Positions 37,240 through 48,476 are shown, numbered from the stretch's first letter. The stretch: 64,000 bases of DNA from Microbacterium maritypicum MF109 (GCF_000455825.1 NZ_ATAO01000184.1:19683-83682), one strand, 5' to 3'. Notes: generated from the sequence alone by a model not told the origin. Made by a program: numbers and translations.

Positions 37240-37332
37240 CCTTCCCTGCACGGAGGGGACCTGCCTTCAGCTCATTCGCGCAACGGGGATGATCGGCAAC
37301 TCCGGCGGAGGTCGAGGGCGCAGGATCTTCGA

Positions 37333-37977
37333 ATGTGGAAGACAAGGGGTCCCCGCGGCGTCGGTGCCGAGATCGCCGCATTCCTCCTCGCTGCCACGTG
37401 TGCCGGATGCGATGAGCCGGCCACGCTCCTGTGCGGGCGGTGTGAAGCGGCGCTCCGGCCCGCCCTGCAGCTCGGGCAGACCCCTCGAGGCATTCCGGTC
37501 CGAACCGCCCTCGTGTTCGATGGGGTGGCCGCGCGCTGCATCCGCCGTCTGAAGGGAGAGGGGGAGACGCTTCTCGCCCGCCCCCTCGGCGCCGCCCTGG
37601 CGGCGGTGCTCGAGCCTGTGGTCACGCCGAGCACGTGGATCGTGCCGGTCCCGACCAGGAGAAGCGCGTTTCGGCGTCGCGGATACCGCGTGCCCGAGCT
37701 CTTGATCCGTCGCGCGCACGCAGAGCCTCAGCGATTGCTCTCGTTTGCGGACCGTACCGCCGATCAGCGCGGCCTCGGTGCACGCGCACGAGAGTCCAAC
37801 GTGCATGGTGCGATGCAAGCACGCCGGTCAGGTGGGGGCACAGAGGCGGTCATCGTCGACGACGTCGTCACGACGGGGGCGACCCTCGACGAAGCGGCAC
37901 GAGCACTGGCATCGACCGGCTTCCGCGTCGTGGCGGCGGTCGCGCTCGCCGCCACGCCGCGTCGTGGCGGATTCTGA
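37333..37977 (+). CDS. ComF-family phosphoribosyltransferase-like protein
   Basis: 214 residues. An N-terminal zinc finger has CAGC (about 23-26) and CGRC (about 34-37). The phosphoribosyltransferase PRPP-loop VIVDDVVTTGATL lies near residues 176-188. In Bacillus ComF acts in DNA uptake; in actinobacteria the role of this family member is unknown, and its position between lpqB and hpf is conserved. AGGA is about 7 nt before the ATG. Confidence 0.88.
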   Translation: MWKTRGPRGVGAEIAAFLLAATCAGCDEPATLLCGRCEAALRPALQLGQTPRGIPVRTALVFDGVAARCIRRLKGEGETLLARPLGAALAAVLEPVVTPSTWIVPVPTRRSAFRRRGYRVPELLIRRAHAEPQRLLSFADRTADQRGLGARARESNVHGAMQARRSGGGTEAVIVDDVVTTGATLDEAARALASTGFRVVAAVALAATPRRGGF

Positions 37978-38022
37978 TGAAGCTCATCGGGAATGCACCG
38001 GCGACACAGCGGAATGATCCCG

Positions 38023-38050
38023 TGACATCCGTCGGCGGGCGGACTACGGT
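38023..38050 (+). promoter_or_regulatory. Putative promoter of hpf
   Basis: GTGACA (38023-38028) and TACGGT (38045-38050) are separated by 16 nt and lie about 60 nt before the hpf ATG, whose ribosome site AGGAGG is strong. Confidence 0.45.
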
Positions 38051-38112
38051 GGGGGGACACAAGGCGACCACGGTCCGCCCTTGGCCGGGAGGACCGGGAC
38101 AAGGAGGCAGCA

Positions 38113-38769
38113 ATGGAAACAAGCATCGTTGGCGTCGGAGTGGGTATCACCGATCGCTTCCGAACCGTTGTCGAAGAGAAGATCGCCAAGATCCAGATGC
38201 TCGCGTCTCGCGCGCAACGGCTGGACGTGAAAGTCACCCATCGCGTATATCGCAACGGTCATGTCCCGGATGAGACCGTCGAGCTGACCTTGATCGGCAA
38301 GGGTCCGGTCGTCCGCGCAGAGGCGACGGATGGAGACAAGTTCGTGGCCCTCGACCTCGCGGTCGACAAGATGTCCGAGCAGCTGCGTCGCGCGAAGGAG
38401 AAGCGAGTCGACGGACGACAGCATCCGCGCGGCGCGCATTTCGAGAAGGAGAGTGGAGCGCTCGAGGGCATCGACGTCCAGCCGGCATCGGCCGACATCC
38501 TCCATGCGGTCGCGACCGGCAGCGTGCCGGTGCAGCAGACCGAAGAAGACGACTATTCGCCCGTGGTCATCCGCACGAAGAGCTTCGATGCCGAATGGAT
38601 GACCGTCGAAGAGGCGGTCGACAGGATGGAGCTGGTCGGACACGACTTCTTCCTCTTCGTCGACGTCCGCACCGACCACCCGAGCGTCGTCTATCGACGC
38701 AAGGGCTGGGACTACGGTGTCATCGCGTTGAGCACTCAGGCTCCGCCGTCCGAGGCGCTCGCCTCCTGA
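38113..38769 (+). CDS. hpf: Ribosome hibernation-promoting factor, long form
   Basis: 218 residues with the N-terminal YfiA/RaiA ribosome-binding domain (about 1-105) and the C-terminal dimerisation domain of the long form (about 150-210, VVIRTKSFDAEWMTVEEA). It binds 30S subunits and pairs ribosomes into 100S dimers in stationary phase. AGGAGG is 6 nt before the ATG. Location between comF and secA is the same as in mycobacteria. Followed by a rho-independent terminator. Confidence 0.95.
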   Translation: METSIVGVGVGITDRFRTVVEEKIAKIQMLASRAQRLDVKVTHRVYRNGHVPDETVELTLIGKGPVVRAEATDGDKFVALDLAVDKMSEQLRRAKEKRVDGRQHPRGAHFEKESGALEGIDVQPASADILHAVATGSVPVQQTEEDDYSPVVIRTKSFDAEWMTVEEAVDRMELVGHDFFLFVDVRTDHPSVVYRRKGWDYGVIALSTQAPPSEALAS

Positions 38770-38781
38770 TCTGAATCGCAG

Positions 38782-38813
38782 AACGGCCCGATCCCGTGAG
38801 GGGCCGGGCCGTT
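38782..38813. terminator. Terminator after hpf
   Basis: AACGGCCCG (38782-38790) pairs with 38805-38813 with a 14-nt loop, followed by TTTCTGTG. It separates hpf from the convergent coiled-coil gene and can act in both directions. Confidence 0.8.
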
Positions 38814-38845
38814 TCTGTGTCGAGGGATGCGGCGGAGACTGAATG

Positions 38846-40174
38846 TCAGTCGAAGATGCCGTCCAGCAGACTGCCGATCACGAGGCCACCGAGGATGCCC
38901 GAGGCGAGATCGCCGCCGCCACCGCCGCGCCGTCCGCCGCCGCCGCTCCAGCCGCCACCGCCGCCCCAGTTCTGATCCTGGGGACGCGAGGAATCGATGT
39001 CGCGCTGCGCGAGCTGCAGCGCTTCGGAGGCCAGGTGCGCGACGCGACGCGCCTGGACGAGCGCCGCTTCGCGAGTGTCCTCGGCGGGGAGGAGGTCGGA
39101 CAGATCGACGCGAAGGCGCTCCGCCTCGGCGAGGCGGGTGCGGGCGTCGGCACCGATCCAGCCGCGGTGTCCGGAGATGAGGCCGCGCGCCACCCCCAGC
39201 TGCCGGTCGGCATCGTCGATCGCGTGCTGCACCTGAGCGATGCTCGGGAGAGGGTTCTCGGCGCGGTGACGGGCCTGAGCGATCGCCTGGTCGAGGGCCG
39301 AGTTCGCGTCGCGCAGCTGGGACAGCTCGGCAAACGGATCGTTGGGCTGTCCGGAGGGCGTCAGCGCGCCCAGCGCGGCCTGGAGTGCGGCGACCGCCTG
39401 GGCGACGGCAGGCACGTTCGGGGCTGTCCGCGCCGCGATGAGATCGCCGCGGGAGTCGGCGACCACCTCGGCCAGGGTGGATTCGGCGCGCAGGGCCTCG
39501 ATCTCGAAGTCCTCCACCGCATCGAGCAGGGCAGACGCACGGCGGGTGGCTTCCGTCGCCGTCTCGAGGGCGACGTTGGCCTCCTCGTTCTGCTTCGCCG
39601 CGCGACGGCGTTCCGACACGTCGGCGCTGTGCGTAGCGAAGCTGATGAGCTGCTCCGCCTCCGCCGCGCTGGCGGTGATCTGGTGCATGGCGGAATCGGC
39701 GTACCGGGCCGAGAGGCGGGAGACGGCTTCGTTGGTCTGGGGGATGCGGGCGCTGAGCGCGGCTGCCTCGGCCCGCACCTGCGCGATGATCTCCGGGGCG
39801 CGTCGCACCTTGGCGACCGACTCGGCGAGGACGGAGGTCTTCTCGTCGAGCAGGTCCTGCGCCCAGTCGCAGAGCTGGAGGATGCGCGCGTTGCGCGTAC
39901 GCAGCTCCTCGTCGGTGTCCGGGATCTCGTCGTGGTTCAGCTGGTGGAGCTGGAACGCTTCGCGCAAGTGGGTGCGCACCGCAGCGAGTGCCGTGCGCAG
40001 ATCAGCGGTGAGCGACTCGCCGAGCTCGGCTTCCGCGAAGGAGAGCTCGTCGGAGGTCGTGCGGATCCGCTCGTCGGCGCTGACCAGGGCCTGCTCAGCA
40101 CGTCGAGCCAGATCGGCATCCTGTGCGGCGAGTTCTTCCTGTTCGCGTTTGCGTCTGCCCCAAAATCCAGCCAT
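38846..40174 (-). CDS. Coiled-coil protein with Gly-rich tail, unknown function
   Basis: 442 residues, not confidently recognised. About residues 10-380 are almost wholly alpha-helical with heptad patterns, followed by a Gly/Trp/Arg-rich stretch and a short hydrophobic end GILGGLVIGSLLDGIFD that might touch the membrane. Similar Gly-rich ends follow helical regions in actinobacterial TPM-domain proteins, but no TPM domain is present. TAGGAT ends 6 nt before the ATG. It lies between hpf and padR and converges on hpf. Possible roles such as a phage-shock-like protein or a membrane scaffold are guesses only. Confidence 0.75.
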   Translation of the reverse strand: MAGFWGRRKREQEELAAQDADLARRAEQALVSADERIRTTSDELSFAEAELGESLTADLRTALAAVRTHLREAFQLHQLNHDEIPDTDEELRTRNARILQLCDWAQDLLDEKTSVLAESVAKVRRAPEIIAQVRAEAAALSARIPQTNEAVSRLSARYADSAMHQITASAAEAEQLISFATHSADVSERRRAAKQNEEANVALETATEATRRASALLDAVEDFEIEALRAESTLAEVVADSRGDLIAARTAPNVPAVAQAVAALQAALGALTPSGQPNDPFAELSQLRDANSALDQAIAQARHRAENPLPSIAQVQHAIDDADRQLGVARGLISGHRGWIGADARTRLAEAERLRVDLSDLLPAEDTREAALVQARRVAHLASEALQLAQRDIDSSRPQDQNWGGGGGWSGGGGRRGGGGGDLASGILGGLVIGSLLDGIFD

Positions 40175-40180
40175 GACCCG

Positions 40181-40186
40181 ATCCTA
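40181..40186 (-). promoter_or_regulatory. Leaderless-type -10 element of the coiled-coil gene
   Basis: TAGGAT on the minus strand ends 6 nt before the ATG at 40174; no ribosome site is visible. Confidence 0.5.
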
Positions 40187-40279
40187 GTTTCCCCGGGCAC
40201 AGGGATGGCTGAGCATCCGCTCGGGGCGAACGGCGATCCCGTGTCCGTCCTGGCGTGCGGAGCGCGCCTGTGACGTGGG

Positions 40280-40900
40280 TCAGAGTGCCGGGAGGGCGTC
40301 GGACATCGCCGACACGGTCTTCGCGGGTCGCCCGCGCTTGGGGCGATCGGCGGTGAGCTCGAGCGCCATCGCATGGCGGGGATGCCCGCTGAGGCGCTGA
40401 GCGGTGTGATCGAGCCAGCGCACCTCGGCCTCCGCGGCGAAGATCATGGAGTCGGTCAGGAGGGCCCACGCGAGTCCTTCGGGATCGTCGGCGTCGCCCC
40501 GCGCTCGGCGCTCCTGCCGAAGAGCTTCCAGCTGTCGCAGGGAGGCCGATCGCTGGGCGAGGATGGCTGCGGTCGCATCGACGCCCGGAAGAGTCGCCGC
40601 GACCGCGAGCTTGATCGCGAGTTCGTCCCGGGTGCCCTGGGGGCGCACGACGGGGGAGGAGAGCCACTCGTCGACGTCGGCGATCCCGGCGTCCGTGATC
40701 CGCCAGTACACGTGTCCGCGATCGTCGGCCTCGCCGCGCGACACCAGGCCGTCGCGTTCGAGGCGCTCGAGGGTGTTGTAGATCTGCCCGACGTTCAACG
40801 GCCAGACCGATCCGGTGCGGCGATCGAATTCGTGGCGGAGCTGGTATCCGTAGCAGGGCCCCTGCGCGAGGATGGCGAGCAGGCTCTGGCGTACTGACAT
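40280..40900 (-). CDS. PadR-family transcriptional regulator with AT-hook-like tail
   Basis: 206 residues. An N-terminal winged-helix of PadR type (about 1-85, GYQLRHEFDRR, NVGQIYNTLERLERDGLV) is followed by the Vir_C helical dimerisation part. An unusual C-terminal segment RPKRGRPAK (about 186-194) fits the AT-hook core (basic-GRP-basic), which binds the minor groove. Ribosome site GGGGGACGAACG precedes the ATG. Divergent from secA; two palindromes in its promoter suggest self-repression. The effector is unknown. Confidence 0.88.
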   Translation of the reverse strand: MSVRQSLLAILAQGPCYGYQLRHEFDRRTGSVWPLNVGQIYNTLERLERDGLVSRGEADDRGHVYWRITDAGIADVDEWLSSPVVRPQGTRDELAIKLAVAATLPGVDATAAILAQRSASLRQLEALRQERRARGDADDPEGLAWALLTDSMIFAAEAEVRWLDHTAQRLSGHPRHAMALELTADRPKRGRPAKTVSAMSDALPAL

Positions 40901-40933
40901 CGTTCGTCCCCCGTGACCGTTCTTTGGAATGCG

Positions 40934-40962
40934 ATACCGAGTATATGGTTACCGGGCAACCC
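40934..40962. promoter_or_regulatory. Likely PadR operators and -10 element
   Basis: Two dyads adjoin: the perfect ATACCGAGTAT (40934-40944) and the imperfect GGTTACCGGGCAACC (40948-40962). A minus-strand -10-like TATACT (40945-40940) overlaps the first. They lie 34-62 bp upstream of the padR ATG. Confidence 0.5.
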
Positions 40963-41015
40963 GACGATCCGACGCGCGGGACCGCCATGCAGGCGACGTG
41001 CAGGTCACAGCCCGG

Positions 41016-41021
41016 TAACAT
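41016..41021 (+). promoter_or_regulatory. -10-like element of secA
   Basis: TAACAT lies about 70 nt before GTG 41091 and would give a leader containing the AGGGAG ribosome site at about 41076-41081. Confidence 0.35.
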
Positions 41022-41090
41022 GGCGAAGTATGCCTGGCGTCGGGTTCACCGATGACCGGCGATTTACCCACTGACAGGGAGATGACATCC

Positions 41091-43892
<2,802 letters not shown>

Positions 43893-43903
43893 CGTCAGCG
43901 CAG

Positions 43904-43936
43904 GGAGGGCCAGTCCGCGTGGATTGGCCCTCCTTT
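43904..43936 (+). terminator. Terminator after secA
   Basis: GGAGGGCCA (43904-43912) pairs with 43925-43933, loop 12 nt, then TTT. It ends the secA transcript 12 nt after the stop. Confidence 0.85.
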
Positions 43937-43944
43937 CGTCGCTG

Positions 43945-43950
43945 TAGGCT
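43945..43950 (+). promoter_or_regulatory. Leaderless-type -10 element of the aminotransferase gene
   Basis: TAGGCT ends 6 nt before ATG 43957, just downstream of the secA terminator. Confidence 0.5.
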
Positions 43951-43956
43951 TGGCCG

Positions 43957-45183
43957 ATGACCCCAACGCGCAACTTCGACCAGTCGTCGAAGCTCAAGAA
44001 CGTCCTGTACGAGATTCGCGGAAACGCCCTCGTCGAGGCGGCGCGGTTGGAAGCCGAGGGACACAAGATCCTCAAGCTGAACACGGGCAATCCGGCGATC
44101 TTCGGTTTCGACGCTCCGCACCAGATCGTGCGCGACATGCTCGCGGCGCTGCCGACGGCGCACGGCTACAGCGACAGCAAGGGCATCATCTCCGCACGGC
44201 GTGCTGTCGTGAGCCGCTATGAGGAGATCGAGGGCTTCCCTCGATTCGACCCCGATGACGTGTATCTCGGCAACGGTGTCTCCGAGCTCATCACGATGAC
44301 CATGCAGGCGCTGCTGGATGAGGGCGACGAAGTGCTCATTCCGGCGCCGGACTACCCGCTCTGGACGGCGATGACCAGCCTCGCCGGCGGGACGCCCGTG
44401 CACTACCTCTGCGACGAGGATGACGAGTGGCAGCCGGACCTCGAGGACATCCGCTCGAAGATCACACCACGCACCAAGGCGCTCGTCATCATCAACCCGA
44501 ACAACCCCACGGGCGTCGTGTACTCCCGTCAGATCCTCGAGGGGCTGGTGCAGATCGCCCGCGAGCACCAGCTGCTGCTGTTGTCGGACGAGATCTATGA
44601 CCGCATCCTGTTCGACGGCGCCGTGCACATCCCGACAGCGACCCTTGCTCCCGATCTGCTGTGCCTGACCTTCAACGGCCTGTCCAAGACGTATCGGGTG
44701 GCGGGATACCGGTCGGGTTGGATGGTCATCACGGGACCACAGGACCACGCCAAGGGCTTCCTGGAGGGCATCACGCTCTTGGCGTCCACGCGACTCTGCC
44801 CGAACGTCCCGGCACAGCATGCCGTGCAGGCGGCGCTCTCCGGAGTGCAGTCGATCGAGGCGCTGATCGCTCCGACCGGTCGCCTGCACGAGCAGCGCGA
44901 CATCGCATGGGAGGGGCTCGAGTCGATCCCCGGCGTCTCCTGCGTCAAGCCGCAGGGCGCCCTGTACGCATTCCCGCGGCTCGACCCGAATGTGCACGAG
45001 ATCCGGGATGACGCACGGCTGGTGTACGACCTGCTGGTCTCGGAGCACATCCTGCTCGTTCAGGGCACCGGCTTCAACTGGGCGACCCCGGACCACCTCC
45101 GGCTCGTCACGCTCCCCGAACCCCGAGTGCTGAGCGAAGCCGTCGAACGACTGGGGAACTTCCTCTCGAGCTACCGGCAGTAG
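43957..45183 (+). CDS. PLP-dependent aminotransferase, class I/II (AlaT-like)
   Basis: 408 residues of fold type I. The PLP lysine is in NGLSKTYRVAGYR, NPNNPTGVVY binds the cofactor region, and LSDEIYDRI carries the conserved Asp/Tyr. The overall sequence resembles AlaT/valine-pyruvate and other pyruvate-using aminotransferases. Its 3' end overlaps the convergent CpaE-like gene by 77 bp. Substrate specificity (alanine, aspartate or branched-chain) is not decided; AlaT is the closest call by the SKTYRVAGYRSGWM stretch. Confidence 0.9.
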   Translation: MTPTRNFDQSSKLKNVLYEIRGNALVEAARLEAEGHKILKLNTGNPAIFGFDAPHQIVRDMLAALPTAHGYSDSKGIISARRAVVSRYEEIEGFPRFDPDDVYLGNGVSELITMTMQALLDEGDEVLIPAPDYPLWTAMTSLAGGTPVHYLCDEDDEWQPDLEDIRSKITPRTKALVIINPNNPTGVVYSRQILEGLVQIAREHQLLLLSDEIYDRILFDGAVHIPTATLAPDLLCLTFNGLSKTYRVAGYRSGWMVITGPQDHAKGFLEGITLLASTRLCPNVPAQHAVQAALSGVQSIEALIAPTGRLHEQRDIAWEGLESIPGVSCVKPQGALYAFPRLDPNVHEIRDDARLVYDLLVSEHILLVQGTGFNWATPDHLRLVTLPEPRVLSEAVERLGNFLSSYRQ

Positions 45184-46348
45184 CGGTCTCCGCCTCGGCG
45201 GGACAGAGCGTCGTCGCCAGTCGTCTCACGGCGGCAGCGAAGGGCGAGCGGGGAGCCACATCGGTCATGGGGCGCGCATGCAGCAGCGCCGCGTCGGCCG
45301 CGCGCTGGTCGAACGGCAGGAAGACGACGTCGGTGATGCCCGCGAACCTCTCGAGCGTGCGCCGCACCTGCCCTCGCGCATCGATCCCGAGGGGCCCCGA
45401 TCGCACCCGATTGACCACGACGACCACGGGAGTGCGTGCGGCGATGCGTCGCAGCTCGGCATGGTCGCGCACGAATCTGCTGATTCCGAGCGGATCGGCC
45501 GAGGCGACCGCGATGATCAGATCAGCCTCTTCCAATGTCGCCGAGGTCGCCGCGTGACGACGCGGCCCCGCGAGATCGTGCGTGACCTCGTCGTCGGCAT
45601 CGAAGGCGTCGGACACATCGACGACGGTGTCCTCGATCCACTCGCGGCAGGCGGCGAACGTGGCTCTGAGGCGCGTCGCAGAGAGCTCCGGCCAACGGCT
45701 GGGACGGTTGATGCCGGGCAGCACCTCGATGTCCCCTCCGCCCGTGGAGACCGTGGTGGCGAGTCTGGTCAGTTCGGCGGAGTCGAGAGCCCCGCGCTCC
45801 GCCCGCCGGCACGCGGCGGCCACACCCGGTGAGTCGTCGCCGAGCCCGAGCAGGAGAGCGAGAGCCGGAGCGACGGTATCGGCGTCGACCAGAGCGGTCC
45901 TGCGTCCGGTGCGGGCGAGCTCGGCCGCCAGCTGGATAGCCAGCGTGGATCGCCCCGGGGCGCCATGCGGACCCCAGACGGCGATGACGCGGTGGGGGAG
46001 GATGGACGGCGGCCGCGGCGCCGCATCCGCCTCTGTCGCCAACGTCGCTGCGACCTCCCATCCCGCGGCGTCGGCGCGCAGGGCCGCGGACAGTCCGAGA
46101 CGGCCCAGCAAACGGCTGTCCGCTCCGCCGAGAGCCAGGATGCGCACGCCGGCCCGATCGCACGTGGAGATCAGTTCTGGGGTCAGCACCGCGCGCGTGG
46201 CGGGGACGATGACGGCTTCGGTGCCGGGAGGGATCTCGACGCCCGGGGCGGGCACGACGATCGAGACCACCTCGATGCCTTCCAGTCCGAGTTCCGCGGC
46301 CAGCACGCTCGCGCGGGGCTCGGGAACCGCCACGACGACAGCCGTCAC
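45107..46348 (-). CDS. CpaE/MinD-like P-loop protein
   Basis: 413 residues with a receiver-like N-terminal part (about 1-110) and a MinD/ParA-like ATPase domain (about 118-370), as in CpaE and septum-site proteins. The deviant Walker A reads GPHGAPGRST: Arg133 replaces the invariant Lys and the signature Lys is missing, so ATP hydrolysis is doubtful, although this pattern recurs in related actinobacteria. Its start overlaps the stop of the SAF-domain gene (GTGA). No other Tad pilus genes are present here. Localising or membrane-linked regulatory work is inferred. Confidence 0.82.
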   Translation of the reverse strand: MTAVVVAVPEPRASVLAAELGLEGIEVVSIVVPAPGVEIPPGTEAVIVPATRAVLTPELISTCDRAGVRILALGGADSRLLGRLGLSAALRADAAGWEVAATLATEADAAPRPPSILPHRVIAVWGPHGAPGRSTLAIQLAAELARTGRRTALVDADTVAPALALLLGLGDDSPGVAAACRRAERGALDSAELTRLATTVSTGGGDIEVLPGINRPSRWPELSATRLRATFAACREWIEDTVVDVSDAFDADDEVTHDLAGPRRHAATSATLEEADLIIAVASADPLGISRFVRDHAELRRIAARTPVVVVVNRVRSGPLGIDARGQVRRTLERFAGITDVVFLPFDQRAADAALLHARPMTDVAPRSPFAAAVRRLATTLCPAEAETATAGSSRGSSPVVRRLRSALGVRGA

Positions 46349-46965
46349 GATCCGGACCCGACCGGCACGACCGAGAGGGCGGCCCCACCGGTGATCGCGG
46401 CGAGCACGTCGGCCACATCGGCGCGGTCGATCACGACTTCGAGCTGGCTTCCGGTATCGGCGAGCACGCCCTCCTGGTCGAGCACGTCGTGCACGATCAC
46501 GTCGGCGACGAGGATGCGCGGGACATCGTAGGACCTGCCCTCGTCGAGGGGCGGCGCCTGCCAGATCTCCACAACCGTGCCCGCCTCGACTCCTTCCGGG
46601 ATCCCGGTGCTGCTCTGGATCACGACGGTCGTGGAACGGCTGCTGTCGGCGTCGGTCAGGGCTGACGTCGGAACGAGCTCGCCGCTCTGCAGAGTGCGCG
46701 CCGCCACGCTGCCAGGACGGACGTCTTCGGGCCCGAGATAGTCATCGGCCAACGAGCCCAGACCGACGTCGACGACCTGGAAGTCGGAGGAGGTCAGCTC
46801 CTCTCCCTGCGTGATCGTCCGCGTGGCCTGGAGGGCCGGTACCGCATGGTCTGACGCCGACACGATCAGCCAGACGCCTGCGATGGAGAGCGCTACCAGT
46901 GCGATGCCCACGAGGAAGCGGACGTCGCCCCAGAACGCACGCCGAGGAGGAGGGAGGGATGCCAT
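46345..46965 (-). CDS. SAF-domain membrane protein (CpaB/RcpC-like)
   Basis: 206 residues. A transmembrane helix at about 16-36 precedes an extracytoplasmic SAF domain (about 45-105, VPALQATRTITQGEELTSSDF) and a further beta-rich part. CpaB/RcpC proteins assist Flp pilus assembly through SAF domains. Pairing with a CpaE-like gene agrees, but no secretin, CpaF ATPase or pilin genes are seen in the window. It is divergent from the helix-turn-helix gene. Confidence 0.8.
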   Translation of the reverse strand: MASLPPPRRAFWGDVRFLVGIALVALSIAGVWLIVSASDHAVPALQATRTITQGEELTSSDFQVVDVGLGSLADDYLGPEDVRPGSVAARTLQSGELVPTSALTDADSSRSTTVVIQSSTGIPEGVEAGTVVEIWQAPPLDEGRSYDVPRILVADVIVHDVLDQEGVLADTGSQLEVVIDRADVADVLAAITGGAALSVVPVGSGS

Positions 46966-47062
46966 GGCGATATCGTCACAGAAACGGCATCGATGGTCCG
47001 TGAGTTATCCACAGGAGGCGATCGGACCGGAATTCTGGCTCTCCGCGGGAGAGAATGAGGAC

Positions 47063-47341
47063 ATGTCCGCCTCTCCTGTTCGCGCCTCGCGTTATCTCGC
47101 GCCGGCACAGGTGGCCGAGCTGCTGAGCATCGAGGTGGATGAGGTCATCGCCCTCGTGCATGAGGGACGACTTCGGGGCGCACAACTCGGATCGCCGCCT
47201 CGGTGGCGGGTGGAGGAGACCAGTCTCGAGGGGTATCTGGCCGAGGAGTCCGAGAACTCCCGACGGATGGCGCTGTGGCATCAGTCCCAGACCGCGAGCT
47301 TCCCCGAGGTCTGGGGCACATCATCGGCTCATCGCAACTGA
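47063..47341 (+). CDS. Helix-turn-helix (excisionase/BldC-like) DNA-binding protein
   Basis: 92 residues. The MerR/excisionase-type helix-turn-helix is YLAPAQVAELLSIEVDEV followed by the wing GRLRGAQLGSPPRWRV. The family is often annotated excisionase but in actinobacteria many members are regulators such as BldC. The ATG at 47063 has GAGG close upstream; a longer frame runs antisense to the SAF gene. Its stop overlaps the following convergent gene by 13 bp. Confidence 0.83.
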   Translation: MSASPVRASRYLAPAQVAELLSIEVDEVIALVHEGRLRGAQLGSPPRWRVEETSLEGYLAEESENSRRMALWHQSQTASFPEVWGTSSAHRN

Positions 47342-47940
47342 TCGCCGGGGGCGCGTACCGCGACGAGCGCTGAGAACGGGATGATGCGGAACCCGTGCAC
47401 GGCCCCGGCGAGCCGAGCCTGTCCCGCGTCGTGCACGGCCAGATCGAGGTGATCGGCAGCGGCGCGGTCGATCGTGCCATGGAGGTCGTCGCCCACCCGT
47501 GTGCTGATGTGCACCGGGACGCGTCGCCGCGCGAGGTCACGCAGCACGAAACCGAGAGTCATCCGCTCTCGTAGCGGTATGTCAGCAGAAGGCGGTGCGT
47601 CGAGACTCGCCAGGAGCATGCCGTGATCCGTCGCGACACCGCTGACGGCCGCGAGCGGAAGGAAGAGGGCGGTGGAGTCGCCGTGTGCCGCGCCAGTGCC
47701 GCGCGAGGAAACCGCGACCCAATCCGCACCGAGGCACTGCAGCGAGACGGGAATCCGTCTCCCGTTCGTGAGGTCGATCGTGGCGTCCGCACCGGTGCGG
47801 CACAGCGCGCGCAGCCGAGAGCGCAGATCCAATCGCGCGATGCGAAGCCGTTCCGACTCGGCATCCAGCACCGCGCGCTCGGCCTCCCATTCCGATGCCA
47901 GCTGGCCTTCGAGGTCTTCGAACAGTCGGTCCCAGTGCAT
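47329..47940 (-). CDS. Conserved protein of unknown function
   Basis: 203 residues, not recognised. An N-terminal helical, coiled-coil-like part (about 1-50, DRLFEDLEGQLASEWEAERA) precedes two beta-rich segments; no catalytic residues or membrane helices are seen. The ATG at 47940 is preceded by TACGCT ending 7 nt upstream, a leaderless layout; an upstream frame extension of 56 codons is rich in Arg/Ser and unlikely to be coding. Similar proteins lie in the same position in related actinobacteria only by inference. Confidence 0.72.
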   Translation of the reverse strand: MHWDRLFEDLEGQLASEWEAERAVLDAESERLRIARLDLRSRLRALCRTGADATIDLTNGRRIPVSLQCLGADWVAVSSRGTGAAHGDSTALFLPLAAVSGVATDHGMLLASLDAPPSADIPLRERMTLGFVLRDLARRRVPVHISTRVGDDLHGTIDRAAADHLDLAVHDAGQARLAGAVHGFRIIPFSALVAVRAPGDQLR

Positions 47941-47947
47941 TCGACAG

Positions 47948-47953
47948 AGCGTA
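47948..47953 (-). promoter_or_regulatory. Leaderless-type -10 element of the 47329-47940 gene
   Basis: TACGCT on the minus strand ends 7 nt before the ATG at 47940. Confidence 0.5.
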
Positions 47954-48071
47954 GGCGACACCATTCCCCGGCTGTACGAGTTATCCACATTCCTCCAGCT
48001 TTTCCGCCCTCGTCCGGGCATCGCGGTGCTGTACTTGCTCACTCGCAGACCTCCCCGATCGAGAGTTCGAC

Positions 48072-48458
48072 ATGATGCCGCACGAGTACTTCGCACCCCA
48101 GCCGACACCGACCATCGAGCTGCCTGACCCTGTTCCGCTTCTGCGCAGCCTCACGCACGGCGTGCTCGAGGTCCTTGCGGGTGTCAGAGAAATCGATCAG
48201 CTCGCCCGATGGTTCAGCGAAGAGGCGTTCCGCAGCCTGGTCACCCGATCGAACCTCTCCGCGCGAGCACGCAGTGCACGCGGAGTGCCTCCTGCACGTC
48301 CGACCTTCGAGATCCGCGCGCTACGAGTCACCGAGCCCCTCGACGGTGTCATCGAAGCCGTGGTGGTGGTCGCGGGTCCCGGTCGAACCCGGGCGGTCGC
48401 GGTGCGCCTGGAAGGGACGGATCGTCGCTGGCGCGCGACTTCGCTGGCGATTCTCTGA
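48072..48458 (+). CDS. Rv3235-family protein
   Basis: 128 residues. A Pro-rich start (about 1-25) precedes an alpha-beta domain; LLRSLTHGVLEVLAGVREIDQLARW and the final RRWRATSLAIL resemble the Rv3235 family found near secA in actinobacteria. The function is unknown. Two ATGs are adjacent (48072 and 48075). The gap to pdtaS is 24 bp but pdtaS has its own -10-like element. Confidence 0.75.
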   Translation: MMPHEYFAPQPTPTIELPDPVPLLRSLTHGVLEVLAGVREIDQLARWFSEEAFRSLVTRSNLSARARSARGVPPARPTFEIRALRVTEPLDGVIEAVVVVAGPGRTRAVAVRLEGTDRRWRATSLAIL

Positions 48459-48470
48459 GGCATGTGACCG

Positions 48471-48476
48471 TAGGCT
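48471..48476 (+). promoter_or_regulatory. Leaderless-type -10 element of pdtaS
   Basis: TAGGCT ends 6 nt before GTG 48483. Confidence 0.5.

Noticed and set aside
47063..47341. Excisionase-type gene as a sign of a phage or integrative element
   Set aside because: No integrase, attachment repeat or other mobile gene is nearby, and the same fold is used by BldC-like regulators.
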